This document shows, one piece after another, positions 24,864 through 37,000 of a stretch of 64,000 nucleotides of DNA. Source of the DNA: Mya arenaria. Lineage: Eukaryota > Mollusca > Bivalvia > Myida > Myidae. Where the stretch lies: NCBI RefSeq assembly GCF_026914265.1, contig NC_069124.1, positions 58,124,589 to 58,188,588 of the forward strand, in the 5' to 3' direction. Each line of letters opens with the position of its first letter. The first letter of the stretch is position 1. Made by a program: the position numbers and the translations under genes. Below the pieces are notes generated by a model, which searched no databases, was not told the DNA's origin, and saw nothing but the letters and a program-made list of their open reading frames with translations.

Positions 24864-27800
24864 GTAAGATTTAAATTGTTGTATAAGTTTATTACATTTT
24901 ATCCTAACGGCGTACGGGTTCTATTCGCTTTATTGATTATAAGAAATTATTTTTTCAGACAACAAAATAGGTATTTCATCTAATTGTAAATAATGATGAA
25001 CAATTTGACTATTTGTTTGACCATTATTTGCTGTTTCCTGCATTAACTAAAGCACATATTAACATTAACATCATGAAATCTGAGTTTGCAATCTATATGC
25101 GGATATTACAAGTAATAATGACTTATCGCATAATTATAATGTTCTAGAAGGTCACATGTATTTATTTGAATGTGCTGTATTAGCCAATACTTATAAATAA
25201 AATATATAATTATAAATTATTTTGAATGATGTTGTCAGGTTCAGGTTTTTTAATGTTTCAAGAAAAATGGTTTATGGTGAAATAATTTTCAAGATTATCA
25301 TAAATTATACAGTGATTTATTTTGGTGCAATTTACTGCCTTTCTTAAGGCTGTTTCCCTTGCGAAAAACTGTCCATTTTCCCCAATATTTTTAAAAAAAT
25401 CCCAATTTGATCAATGCAAATTACGTTAATGAATAAACAAGCATTGAATTTCTTGAAATATGAACAAAATCTTGACATGACTTACTCTTTCACAGCATAA
25501 TGTTTGGGTCGGTATGAAATGCATACAAGAAAGAAATAGAGTAACGCATACAACATAGGCAAAGAAGGGTTTTCACATTTGCTTACAACATACACTAAAA
25601 AGGATGTTGAGAAATGCATACAATATAGAATAAGAACAAAAATATTGACATTAAAATTTTATTGTTTAAATCATAAATTATTATGTTTATGAGGTAAGTC
25701 AAATGAAAAATAATTTATTCACTTTATTTTTGAATTTTGCTTTTAAAATTAAAACATAATAAATTCAAATTTTTTGTTTTGTTTGAATAGGGAAAAGAAC
25801 CTTATTTCAAATCATTAAAATTGGTTTAATGCTTTAATAACTAGATTTATAAAGAAACAATTTATTATTTCTTTTATGAAAACTTTGCAAAGTAAAGACA
25901 TGGAACAACAATAACAAAATAGGAATTTTAAGATTACCTGAAGAAGCATGGCAATTATAAAGACCAAACACAGAATTACTTTTAATAACTTTCATTTCAT
26001 CATAAGATGAAAAACTAAACCATTCTTTGGTTAAGTTGTAAAATGTCTGAATTGATGATTTGTATTGTAATAGGTGAAAATAGGATTTATAAGTTCTTAC
26101 CATTATTGCAAATTGAGAAATATAGATAAGTGTTAATATATTTTGTAAAGGGATAAACCTCAGATGTTAAATTTGATAATTAGTTGAAGATATCAATGGA
26201 GTTTCAATACATTTTTAATGCAAAAAACAAAAACATTTGATCTTTCCATATCCAATACATTCATAAGTACAAACAATCCCAAATGTATGAAATGATCCTT
26301 TTGAAATTATAAATTGAAAGGAAAAATTAGTAAAAAGGGTAGGTATATATATTTTGTGTAGTTAATTTGGTTATTCTGTTTGATTAAATTTGTAGTTATA
26401 TATGTGCATATTATATTGATTGCAATATTTGTGATTGGAATAAATATATGGGTGCTTTTCAAAATAATGAGGCTTTTTCTTTTATCTCTCCTAACTTTTA
26501 TTTTTTTCACTTTTGAAAAGTGTTTGCAGTCAAATTATGGGCCAATTACTTGTGTTAACAAATTTGTTGAGTTTCAAATTGATGGCTCAATCGGCAAAAA
26601 AAGTTTTGTAAGAATATGTTGCTAAATTTGTCCCCTGTGCACTCAAAAAAGCGTGACATTTTACATGAAGACCTTTATTCAAATGTGTTTTATTTTTTGA
26701 AACTGAATTATATTGTATTTTGTTATTGTTTTTTATGTAACTTAACCCTTTCTCATTTTAAAAAACATACTTCAAATAAAAAATTATGTAATATTTTAAC
26801 CAAATTTTAATGTCAAAATGACGGACCCCCATTCATTTGAAAAAGAAGACAGAATTTTCAATTCACATTGGGAACACTACCATTCCATTTAAGCATAAAA
26901 AGGTTACATCTATATTTTTCCATTATATTAGCTATTTTGGCCTGATTTTTTATTTTTCCCAAAGTTGATTTTTTCACTGATATACGGGCTAGCCTAAGTA
27001 CCCTAGCCTAAAATGATAGACGTTTACAACAGGATTCTTCTAATCCCTATATGTCTAAATAGGTTGGTGAAAAAATGGGGTGTTCATGTAAATAAAATGT
27101 GAAAGAAAATGTCATGTGCAAACTAAAATTCGGTTATTAATAAAAGGTTATTAATAAAAGAACAACATAACTGGCTGTCCTATTACAAAATTAAAGATAT
27201 AACCCATAGTGAAGTTGAAAAATTTGAGAAAAGTGCTACATTTTGTTAAGGTTAAAATCAACTTGTATTGAAGTTTTCCTTAATTAACCAATACAAATGG
27301 AATGATTGTGTGAAAGGTAAAAAAATGAGTGGAGTTTTATATAATGTGAACAAAATAGCAGATAGACATAAATACTGTTACTGTTGTTACATGTATATTC
27401 ATTAAATAATTATCAGATTTATCATCTGTAAAATAAAATATGATGTTATCAGATATCGGTCATAATGTATTAATACAAATATCATATTGATCATTTCAAA
27501 TGATTGTTACTTGAATAACCCTAAAATATACATGATGTAGCATTGGAGAGAAATTATTGACTTGTTATTTTGCACAGAAAAAAAAAGTCATAATATCTCA
27601 CTTTTGACTAAATACAGACAAATTGTATTTGTCAGCATTCTTATTCATATTGTTTTTCAACCATTTCAAGTCCAATAGGAAACTACTTGAAGGAACTTGT
27701 TGAATTTGGAACATTGACAATGTGAAGTTGCAGACCTTCCGAAGAATTATAACCCTGTGGGTTATTTGTTGCAATGTTATCTCCACTTGTTCATTTCTTT

Positions 27801-28182
27801 GTCCATAACATAACTTGATAATTAATCAAAGGAATTAATCGAAAATGGAAAAATAATTATTTATATAGATGACAATATCAACTTGTACACAGTCAAAAAC
27901 TGTAACTCTTGATCATGTAATTGCCAAGTAACCTCGTCTTGTATAATTATTGATAGTTCTTAAAACATGTTCTTACAAAGCAGTATTTACTTGTATGAAT
28001 GCAATGGAGTGAAACTTTGACCATTGATAGATGGTAACTCACAGTTGCTCACAGTGCGAAAATTATAACCATGTGGCACTTATTTCCAGTTATATACCTT
28101 GTTATTTTTATATGGGTCAGACATCAGTTTTCCATAAAAAATGCATTCTGGTTTTAACTGTATTCCTTTAATACCATTTCAG
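24864..28182 (+). other. Intron in TXNDC9 5' UTR
   Basis: Between donor GTAAGA at 24864 and acceptor TTTCAG at 28182 lies very AT-rich sequence with no convincing coding frame, no tandem array and no clear element ends. Short homopolymer runs occur throughout. A fragment near 25.34 kb (GGCTGTTTCCCTTGCG) resembles one near 16.62 kb and may be a repeat remnant. Confidence 0.5.
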
Positions 28183-28205
28183 AGGATATTTAGATACATT
28201 CAATC

Positions 28206-28883
28206 ATGAATCCAGGAGGTATGGAGAAGATGCTGGAGGGGCAACTGTTGGAGGCCTCCAAGGTTGTGGAACAGCAGTTGGATGCTGAGATTGATCGTCT
28301 TGAGAAGATGGATGAAGATGATTTTGATATGCTGAGGAAACAACGAATGGACGCATTGAAAAAATCCCAGCAGCAGAAACAGGAGTGGATGTCAAATGGC
28401 CATGGGAAGTATACAGAGGTTGCAGATGAAAAGGATTTCTTTGATTCTTGTAAAAAGAGCAAGAAAGTTGTGTGTCACTTCTATAGAGACAGCACATTCC
28501 GCTGTAAGATCATAGACAAGCATTTAGAAATCTTGGCACCAAAGCATATTGAAACCAAATTCATCAAAATAGATGCTGAGAAATGCAAATTTCTGGTGGA
28601 CAGATTGAGAATTGTTGTTCTTCCAACTATTTGTATTGCCATGGATGGAAAGACCCAGGATTATATTGTTGGTTTTGATGATCTTGGTGGTAAAGACGAG
28701 TTCCCTACTGAGATGCTGGAATGGCGCCTTGGACGGGCCAAGGCGATCAACTACCAGGGCGATGTTCTTAATCCACCCAAATTTGCAAACCAGAAGGACA
28801 CTAGTGTGTTTGGCTTTGTGAAAACAAAGAAGACCATTAAAGATGGAAGAAATAATGATGACAGTAGTGATGAAGACTGGTGA
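28206..28883 (+). CDS. TXNDC9: Thioredoxin domain-containing protein 9 (PhLP3)
   Basis: A 225-residue protein in one exon, the same length as vertebrate TXNDC9 (about 226). An N-terminal helical part (1-65) holds QQQKQEW; a thioredoxin-like fold (about 70-180) follows, with VCHFYRDSTFRCKI, where the usual CxxC is reduced to one Cys (Cys100), and a cis-Pro loop VLPT (Pro140). The tail is acidic, DDSSDEDW. The family binds the cytosolic chaperonin CCT and modulates tubulin and actin folding; with one Cys it is not a normal disulfide reductase. The coding exon begins after the acceptor ACCATTTCAG (end 28182), 23 bases before the ATG; the upstream UTR exon probably ends at 24863. A single coding exon is unusual beside its intron-rich neighbours, and an old retrocopy behind a UTR intron is possible. 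Confidence 0.95.
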   Translation: MNPGGMEKMLEGQLLEASKVVEQQLDAEIDRLEKMDEDDFDMLRKQRMDALKKSQQQKQEWMSNGHGKYTEVADEKDFFDSCKKSKKVVCHFYRDSTFRCKIIDKHLEILAPKHIETKFIKIDAEKCKFLVDRLRIVVLPTICIAMDGKTQDYIVGFDDLGGKDEFPTEMLEWRLGRAKAINYQGDVLNPPKFANQKDTSVFGFVKTKKTIKDGRNNDDSSDEDW

Positions 28884-29575
28884 TCATACGATCTGAGAGT
28901 TTAATTAATGTTGCTTTTTTAAAAAAACTCCTGAGATTGTATATATGCACAATCCTCATTTTTTTGTTTTTATTGCAGACAGTTATGATGTAAAATGTTT
29001 CATTTGGCTGGAAGATAAGTGTTGTCAACATTTATGTCACCTTTTATTTGTGTATTTATATTTATCAATTCATATTATATCAAATCACTTCTTCACAAAC
29101 AACAAAGGTTTCTCATTTTTTTTAAATATGACTAAATTTTCAGACATAGTAATATAATGCTTGTAAATTTTAAAATTGTGTTCAGTCATCTTTTTTCATA
29201 CATGTAAAAATAAATTCATTTTACTTTAGATTTCCCCTTTTTCATATACTTAAAATGTCCTTGAAAGTTTTCTGATGATGTTATAAACAAAGATAAAGGT
29301 GATTAGTGGAGAAAAGTTTTTTGGCCAGTGGTTTCTTAGAGGATTACTTTGGTCAAGAAAGTTTCTCTTTCTCGGTGTTGGGCAATATCTTCTTAAAATG
29401 AGCAGGATTAACTGGTAATACAGTAAAACTGGTCGTTCGTACATGTGGTTGTTCGAGAACTGGTAGTGAGTCGAGGTCGAACTTGATAAGAGCATTTGAG
29501 AAGATAATTGTTAGAAGTTGATGAAGAGACTTTTAACTGTGAGAAATGTAAATGAGTAATAAACATATGAATAAA
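28884..29575 (+). other. TXNDC9 3' UTR region with candidate poly(A) signals
   Basis: AT-rich sequence after the stop. AATAAA occurs at 29209-29214, again at about 29558 and at 29570-29575; which one is used cannot be told from sequence. Nothing coding is seen. Confidence 0.45.
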
Positions 29576-29746
29576 GAACTACCATTTATAACAGTCCAAC
29601 ATGGGGATCTCCAAAAATAATTCCTTCTTATGATTCAACAGACAAGATTCGCAAATTATCAATCCTTGATTTTATAAAACTTAAATCTGACTAATGTCAT
29701 AATATGCACTGTCATATTCCAATATTGCTTGTTGAAAGAGCTTTTT

Positions 29747-31917
29747 ATGCCCCCGAAGGTGGGCATATTAAAATCGCACCGTCCGTCCGTGTGTCCGGCT
29801 CAATAACTCGTGTCCGGGCTGTAACTTTCCCTTGTATGGTCAGATTTTAAAATAACTTGCCACATGTGTTCCACATACCAAGAGGACGTGTCGCGTGCAA
29901 GACCCGTGTCCCTACCTCTAAGGCCAAGGTCACACTTAGTGTTTATTCACAATGGAGTGCTGCATATAAGGACATAGAGTATAGGTTGTATTGTCCGGGC
30001 CGTAACTTTCCCTTGTATGGACAGATTTTTAAATAACTTGCCACATGTGTTCCACATACCAAGACGACATGTCGCGTGCAAGACCCGTGTCCCTACCTCT
30101 AAGGTCAAGGTCACACTTAGTGTTTATTCACAATGGAGTGCTGCATATAAGGACATAGAGTATAGGTTGTATTGTCCGGGCCATAACTTTCCCTTGTATG
30201 GACAGATTTTAAAATAACTTGCCACATGTGTTCCACATACCAAGACGACGTGTCGCGTGTAAGACCCGTGTCCCTACCTCTAAGGTCAAGGTCACACTAA
30301 GTGTTTATTCACAATGGAGTGCTGCATATAAGGACATAGAGTATAGGTTGTCGTGTCCGGGACATAACTTTCCCTTGTATGGACAGATTTTAAAATAACT
30401 TGCCACATGTGTTCCACATACCAAGGCGACGTGTCGCATGCAAGACCCGTGTCCCTACCTCTAAGGTCAAGGTCACACTTAGGTGTTTATTCACAATGGA
30501 ATGCAGCATATATAAGGACATAGAGTATAGGTTGTCGTGTCCGGGCTGTAACTTTCTCTTGTATGGACAGAAATTAAAATGACTTGCCACATGTGTTCGA
30601 CATACCAAGACGACATGTCACGTGCAAGACCCATGTCCCTACCTCTAAGTTCAAGGTCAAACTTAGTGTTTATTCACAATGGAATGCTGCTTATAAGGAC
30701 ATAACAGTGTAGGTTGTCAAGTATGGGTGGTATTTTTTTTATGTTTAGAGACAATTCATCAATAACTTGCCATATGTATTTGACAAGTCAATAACTCGTG
30801 TCCGGGCTGTAACTTTCCCTTGTATGGACAGATTTTAAAATAACTTGCCACATGTGTTCCACATACCAAGACGACGTGTCGCGTGCAAGACCTGTGTCTC
30901 TACCTCTAAGGTCAAGGTCACACTTAGTGTTTATTCACAATGGAGTGCTGCATATAAGGAGATAGAGTATAGGTTGTATTGTCTGGGCCGTAACTTTCCC
31001 TTGTATGGACAGATTTTAAAATAACTTGCCACATGTGTTCCACATACCAAGCGACATGTTGCGTGCAAGACCCGTGTCCCTACCTCTAAGGTCAAGGTCA
31101 CACTTAGTGTTTATTCACAATGGAGTGCTGCATATAAGGACATAGAGTATAGGTTGTCGTGTCCAGGCTGTAACTTTCCCTTGAATGGACAGTTTTTAAA
31201 ATAACTTGCCATATGTGTTCCACATACCAAGGCGACGTGTCGCATGCAAGACCCGTGTCCCTACCTCTAAGGTCAAGGTCACACTTAGGTGTTTATTCAC
31301 AATGGAATGCTGCATATATAAGGACATAGAGTATAGGTTGTCGTGTCCGGGCTGTAACTTTCTCTTGTATGGACAGAAATTAAAATGACTTGCCACATGT
31401 GTTCGACATACCAAGACGACATGTCACGTGCAAGACCCATGTCCCTACCTCTAAGTTCAAGGTCACACTTAGTGTTTATTCACAATGGAATGCTGCTTAT
31501 AAGGACATAACAGTGTAGGTTGTCAAGTATGGGTGGTATTTTTTTATGTTTAGAGGCAATTCATCAATAACTTGCCATATGTATTTGACAAGTCAATAAC
31601 TCGTGTCCGGGCTGTAACTTTCCCTTGTATGGACAGATTTTAAAATAACTTGCCACATGTGTTCCACATACCAAGACGACATGTCACGTGCAAGACCCAT
31701 GTCCCTACCTCTAAGTTCAAGGTCACACTTAGTGTTTATTCACAATGGAATGCTGCTTATAAGGACATAACAGTGAAGGTTGTCAAGTATGGGTGGTATT
31801 TTTTTATGTTTAGAGGCAATTCATCAATAACTTGCCATATGTATTTGACAAGTAAAGGCAAGATCAACTTTTCATGTACTGACCTTGTTCATAGGTCAAT
31901 GTCACATTCGGGGGCAT
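29747..31917. mobile_element. Tandem-core element with ATGCCCCCGAA ends
   Basis: Left end ATGCCCCCGAAGGTGGGCAT, right end CACATTCGGGGGCAT, which are inverse over 11 bp. The core is about ten units of about 181 bp, each with TGTAACTTTCCCTTGTATGG, CCACATGTGTTCCACATACC, CTCTAAGGTCAAGGTCACAC and GTGTTTATTCACAATGGA. A longer block of about 800 bp, ending in GTATGGGTGGTATTTTTTTA, is itself duplicated (30.72 and 31.53 kb) and part of it a third time (31.79 kb). Lies between the TXNDC9 and FIP1L1 3' ends. Confidence 0.85.
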
Positions 31918-32479
31918 TCGTCACATACTGTGACAGCTCTTGTTGTAGAATTAAACTTAGCCATTTATTGTTTTTTCTTTTACATTTTCAAGTTAGTATA
32001 GCCTTCAAACTTCTAAATGATTTCCACAACACAATACATAATCGGTGCTGAAATAAATAATTTGTATGGGAAGTTCAAACTTTGAAAATACATTGTTAGT
32101 ATAACAGGCTGAAATGGAAACTTGGGTCTTTTGAAACATCGGTTCACTCGATATCATAGCTCCATCCCTGGCATCCTCGAGCGACCTTTATATAAATGAT
32201 TTATTTCCTATTTAGTATTTATTCACGTTTTATTTTGTGTAGTGTATTTTATTTTTCATACGATATGTAAACATGTTTAGTTTATTGATAAATAAAAAAA
32301 GTACACGCATGTAAATAAAAAAAAATCAGATCGTCTTTTTGTCTTCTTATCTTTTCCGCAATTATATCCTTCATTACAAAACACCGCAGAAATTGTAGGT
32401 ATTGCATTAAATCAAACAATGTAATGAAATAAAATTACAATCGACTATCAAATAATCAAAGCGTCATTTAACATGAAAC

Positions 32480-32760
32480 CATCCTCGGCACCCAGTGTAT
32501 TATAACCTATATAATATACACCCAGTGTATTATAACCTATATAATATACACCCAGTGTATTATAACCTATATAATATACACCCAGTGTATTATAACCTAT
32601 ATAATATACACCCAGTGTATTATAACCTATATAATATACACCCAGTGTATTATAACCTATATAATATACACCCAGTGTATTATAACCTATATATATTATA
32701 TAGGTTATAATACACTGGGTGCCGAGGATGTAGGTTATATTACACTGGGTGCCGAGGATG
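32480..32760. repeat. Palindromic element with expanded 30-bp array
   Basis: CATCCTCGGCACCCAGTG at 32480 is the inverse of CACTGGGTGCCGAGGATG ending at 32730 and again at 32760. Between them CCCAGTGTATTATAACCTAT starts every 30 bp from 32491 (seven times), then meets its inverse at ATATATATTATATAGG. Frames across it are a by-product. Confidence 0.85.
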
Positions 32761-33059
32761 ACCTGAAACCTGCTGATAAATAACAAATTCTAAAGCACGT
32801 GGCAGTAACCAAGCAACCACCTCGGCCGAAGTGAACTCCTATCAAATTCGCGAGGTGTTTATGTGGTATTCATCATGAGTTTTATGACGTAAAATGAGTT
32901 GTTTAGCTTTGATTATAACATTATAAATTATTAAGACTGAGAAAGAATGAATGAAAAAGTGAAATTGCCATATGACGAATTCTAAATTAAGTGGACAATT
33001 ATGTCAAATAACAGAAGGTGGGTGACATATAATAGGAAATTTACTTATTATGAAAACAA

Positions 33060-33139
33060 TTTGATACAAGTATCCGGATAGTATTCGAATACTTGATACG
33101 AATATCCGGATACCGATTTGGTATCCGGTTTCCATCCCT
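33060..33139. mobile_element. hAT-type element end, solo remnant
   Basis: Reads TATCCGGATAGTATTCGAAT...GGTATCCGGTTTCCATCCCTA; the inverse TAGGGATGGAAACCGG is a typical hAT terminus with subterminal ATATCCGGATA repeats. No matching left end was found. Confidence 0.5.
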
Positions 33140-33957
33140 AATTTTAATGCAAGGTGCATAATTGTAGCATACCTTAAAAGATTTATCTCATGACCAAACT
33201 TGGTCAAGACACTATGAAGAGTATGTCCACAAATACTGTCATTAAGTTTCATCATAATTGGGCAATGTATACTTAAGTTAATGTTTACGTCTTATTGGCG
33301 TAACTTTGGAGTCACTGAAGTGATTCACCCCGCCAGACTTGACAAAGACAGTGTTCCCACAAACACATCAGTTTCATCCTGATTGGATAATTAATGAGGA
33401 ATTATCTTCACAAGGTTTTGCTGAAGCCGCCAAAGGTAAAACCTATGTCACCTTTTCTGGTGACACATAAATGGCATGCAGACATAAGTTTAGCCTTGAC
33501 CTTCAGGGAGCCTGAACTACTTTTCAGTGTCTATATCTTCCTTTAAAGTATATTTCAATTGTTTTTACAATCAACATTGGTACTCTAAATCACTCTAAAG
33601 CATAAGTAAGACATTCTTGCATTCCCATTTATTTCAATATTCACTAACAAAAATTCTACAAGATCTTTGTTTTCAGTAACAAAATACAGTCTAACACTTG
33701 TGTGTGTTGTTTGTTTTTTCAGAATACAATTTTTGCACATTTAAATACACTTTAACATTATATGGGAAAAGAACCACACACATGCCTTTTTGCCTCTTTA
33801 GCAGTGAAATATTGCCACATTTTGAAAAAGGTCCTCTCACTGTCTATGCATTTGTTATATGCGCACAAAAAGTATTTTACATACATGCAGATGAACAGAT
33901 GACAACGACATATTAGAGAAATGTGTGACACTAATTGATGAGACTAAAAATGTTCGT
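33140..33957. other. Region downstream of FIP1L1
   Basis: AT-rich; probably includes the FIP1L1 3' UTR (minus strand). No single poly(A) signal can be chosen. The part 33150-33480 has repeat-like text (CATGACCAAACTTGGTCAAG, GTTTCATCCTGATTGG). Confidence 0.4.
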
Positions 33958-34087
33958 TCACGATCCAACATCATCCCCTTTATCAGCTGTGTCATCTTTA
34001 TCTCGTTTGGAGCGCTTTGACTTCTTGTGTTTTGACGAGGAGGAGGATTTGTAATAATCTGAATCATCTGGCTCATCCTTGATTTTT
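33958..34087 (-). CDS. FIP1L1: FIP1L1 last exon
   Basis: Reads [20 protein letters not shown], then [12 protein letters not shown], and ends GDDVGS with TGA at 33960-33958. The KHKKSKRSK block matches the C-terminus of vertebrate FIP1L1. The acceptor is ACCTTTTCAG, with a minisatellite beginning about 20 bases upstream. Confidence 0.92.
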
Positions 34088-37000
34088 CTGAAAAGGTATT
34101 GTATGAATATACACCACCTAGAGTGTACACAATGGATATTCACCACCTAGAGTGAACAAAATGGATATTCACCACCTAGAGTGAACACAATGGATATTCA
34201 CCACCTAGAGTGAACAAAATGGATATTCACCACCTAGAGTGAACAAAATGGATATTCACCACCTAGAGTGAACAAAATGGATATTCACCACCTAGAGTGA
34301 ACAAAATGGATATTCACCACCTAGAGTGAACACAATGGATATTCACCACCTAGAGTGAACACAATGGATATTCACCACCTAGAGTGAACACAATGGATAT
34401 TCACCACCTAGAGTGAACACAATGGATATTCACCACCTAGAGTGAACACAATGGATATTCACCACCTAGAGTGAACACAATGGATATTCACCACCTAGAG
34501 TGAACACAATGGATATTCACCACCTAGAGTGAACACAATGGAAATACACCACCTAGAGTGAACAAAATGGATATACACCACCTAGAGTGAACAAAATGGA
34601 TATTCACCACCTAGAGTGAACAAAATGGATATACACCACCTAGAGTGAACAAAATGGATATTCACCACCTAGAGTGAACAAAATGGATATTCACCACCTA
34701 GAGTGAACAAAATGGATATACACCACCTAGAGTGAACAAAATGGATATACACCACCTAGAGTGAACAAAATGGATATTCACCACCTAGAGTGAACAAAAT
34801 GGATATTCACCACCTAGAGTGAACAAAATGGATATTCACCACCTAGAGTGAACAAAATGGATATACACCACCTAGAGTGAACAAAATGGATATTCACCAC
34901 CTAGAGTGAACACAATGGAAATACACCACCTAGAGTGAACAAAATGGATATACACCACCTAGAGTGAACAAAATGGATATTCACCACCTAGAGTGAACAA
35001 AATGGATATACACCACCTAGAGTGAACAAAATGGATATTCACCACCTAGAGTGAACAAAATGGATAAAAATATACACCACCTAGAGTGAACAAAATGGAT
35101 ATTCACCACCTAGAGTGAACAAAATAGATATACACCACCAAGAGTGAACAAAATGGATATTCACCACCTAGAGTGAACACAATGGAAATTCACCACCTAG
35201 AGTGAACAAAATGGATATTCACCACCTAGAGTAAACAAAATGGATATTCACCACCTAGAGTGAACAAAATGGATATTCACCACCTAGAGTGAACAAAATG
35301 GATATTCACCACCTAGAGTGAACAAAATGGATATTCACCACCTAGAGTGAACAAAATGGATATTCACCACCTAGAGTGAACAAAATGGATATTCACCACC
35401 TAGAGTGAACAAAATGGAAATTCACCACCTAGAGTGAACAAAATGGATATTCACCACCTAGAGTGAACAAAATGGATATTCACCACCTAGAGTGAACAAA
35501 ATGGAAATTCACCACCTAGAGTGAACAAAATGGATATTCACCACCTAGAGTGAACACAATGGAAATTCACCACCTAGAGTGAACAAAATGGATATTCACC
35601 ACCTAGAGTGAACAAAATGGATATACACCACCTAGAGTGAACAAAATGGATATTCACCACCTAGAGTGAACAAAATGGATATTCACCACCTAGAGTGAAC
35701 AAAATGGATATTCACCACCTAGAGTGAACAAAATGGATATTCACCACCTAGAGTGAACAAAATGGATATTCACCACCTAGAGTGAACAAAATGGATATTC
35801 ACCACCTAGAGTGAACAAAATGGATATTCACCACCTAGAGTGAACAAAATGGATATTCACCACCTAGAGTGAACAAAATGGATAAAAATATACACCACCT
35901 AGAGTAAACAAAATCGATATTCACCACCTAGAGTGAACAAAATAGAATATACAACATCTTGATCATAATGAATTCACAGTATTGAACAAGATGTAGATGG
36001 TTCTTTTTGTTTAAAATGATTCAAAAAGCTAACATTTTAATGAATCATTCACAAAAACATGCGTTTTTGTCAACATGTCAAACAAAATTAATACTGCAAG
36101 GTACCTCTTTGATTTTTTATCATCCCTATCACGGTCCCTTTCTCGATAACGACGATCACGGTCTCGTGACCTTGACCTTGATCTTTCCCGTGACCTGTCA
36201 CGATCCTTTCGATCTCTGTAGTAGTCCCTAGAAATACAATGTGACGTGATGAAACAAGAACTATTCCTGCGTTGAAAGTGAAACAACCTTACACACAATC
36301 AACAGAATGTATTTAGCAAAAAAATGTAACCACATTCAGATCCTACGTTTTTCTCTCTAGGTAAATTAAGGTCTAAACTCGTCAATTAATTTAGCCCGAG
36401 TGATTGAACTACTTGAATGAGTTATTTCATAGCAGATTTGTTAAGGTATCCTATGAACAACAAATGTGAATTTTGGATGCCTAGTGACCCCATATTGTTC
36501 TGGTATAATTTCGAAGGGTTTGAAAAGAAGATAAAATATGTACGGTACACAATATATCCATAAAAATATTACAAACATACATTTTTGGCCTTGAAAGTTT
36601 GCAAAGTAAATCATTCCAAGTCCAGTTTCGGATAAAAATTAAAAAAAACCATACAAACTGCCATAACTTAAGCTCCAATATATTTTCAGTCATTTCTTTT
36701 TGATAATACCTTTTCAAATGATACCATAATTATATGGAGTCAGCAGCCATTGACTTTTGACAAGCTAATATTACATCAGATACCATAACTAAGTTTCATC
36801 CTCAGCTTGAGCTCAAAATAATACATATTGTTATTTACTGCATGATAAAAATAAATCTTTGCTCACCTGTCGTAATCCCTGGATGTAGTGTAGTCTCGTG
36901 ATCTCGAGCTGTATCTATAATCTTCACTTCCATCACTGGAAGCATTGAATATTTTATGGTTAACAAACAGCTATGCAGTTCTTTATGATGTTCAACTCTG

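Noticed and set aside
28190..28497. Two minus frames of 90-97 codons
   Set aside because: Antisense shadows of the TXNDC9 coding exon.
32448..32786. A 112-codon minus frame and a 71-codon plus frame of repeated YYIGYNTLGV/YYNLYNIHPV units
   Set aside because: Both are readings of the 30-bp array, whose period is a multiple of three, so any open frame repeats.
34108..35950. CRISPR-like regular array
   Set aside because: Units are contiguous 29-bp repeats with no unique spacers, in an animal intron; it is a minisatellite.
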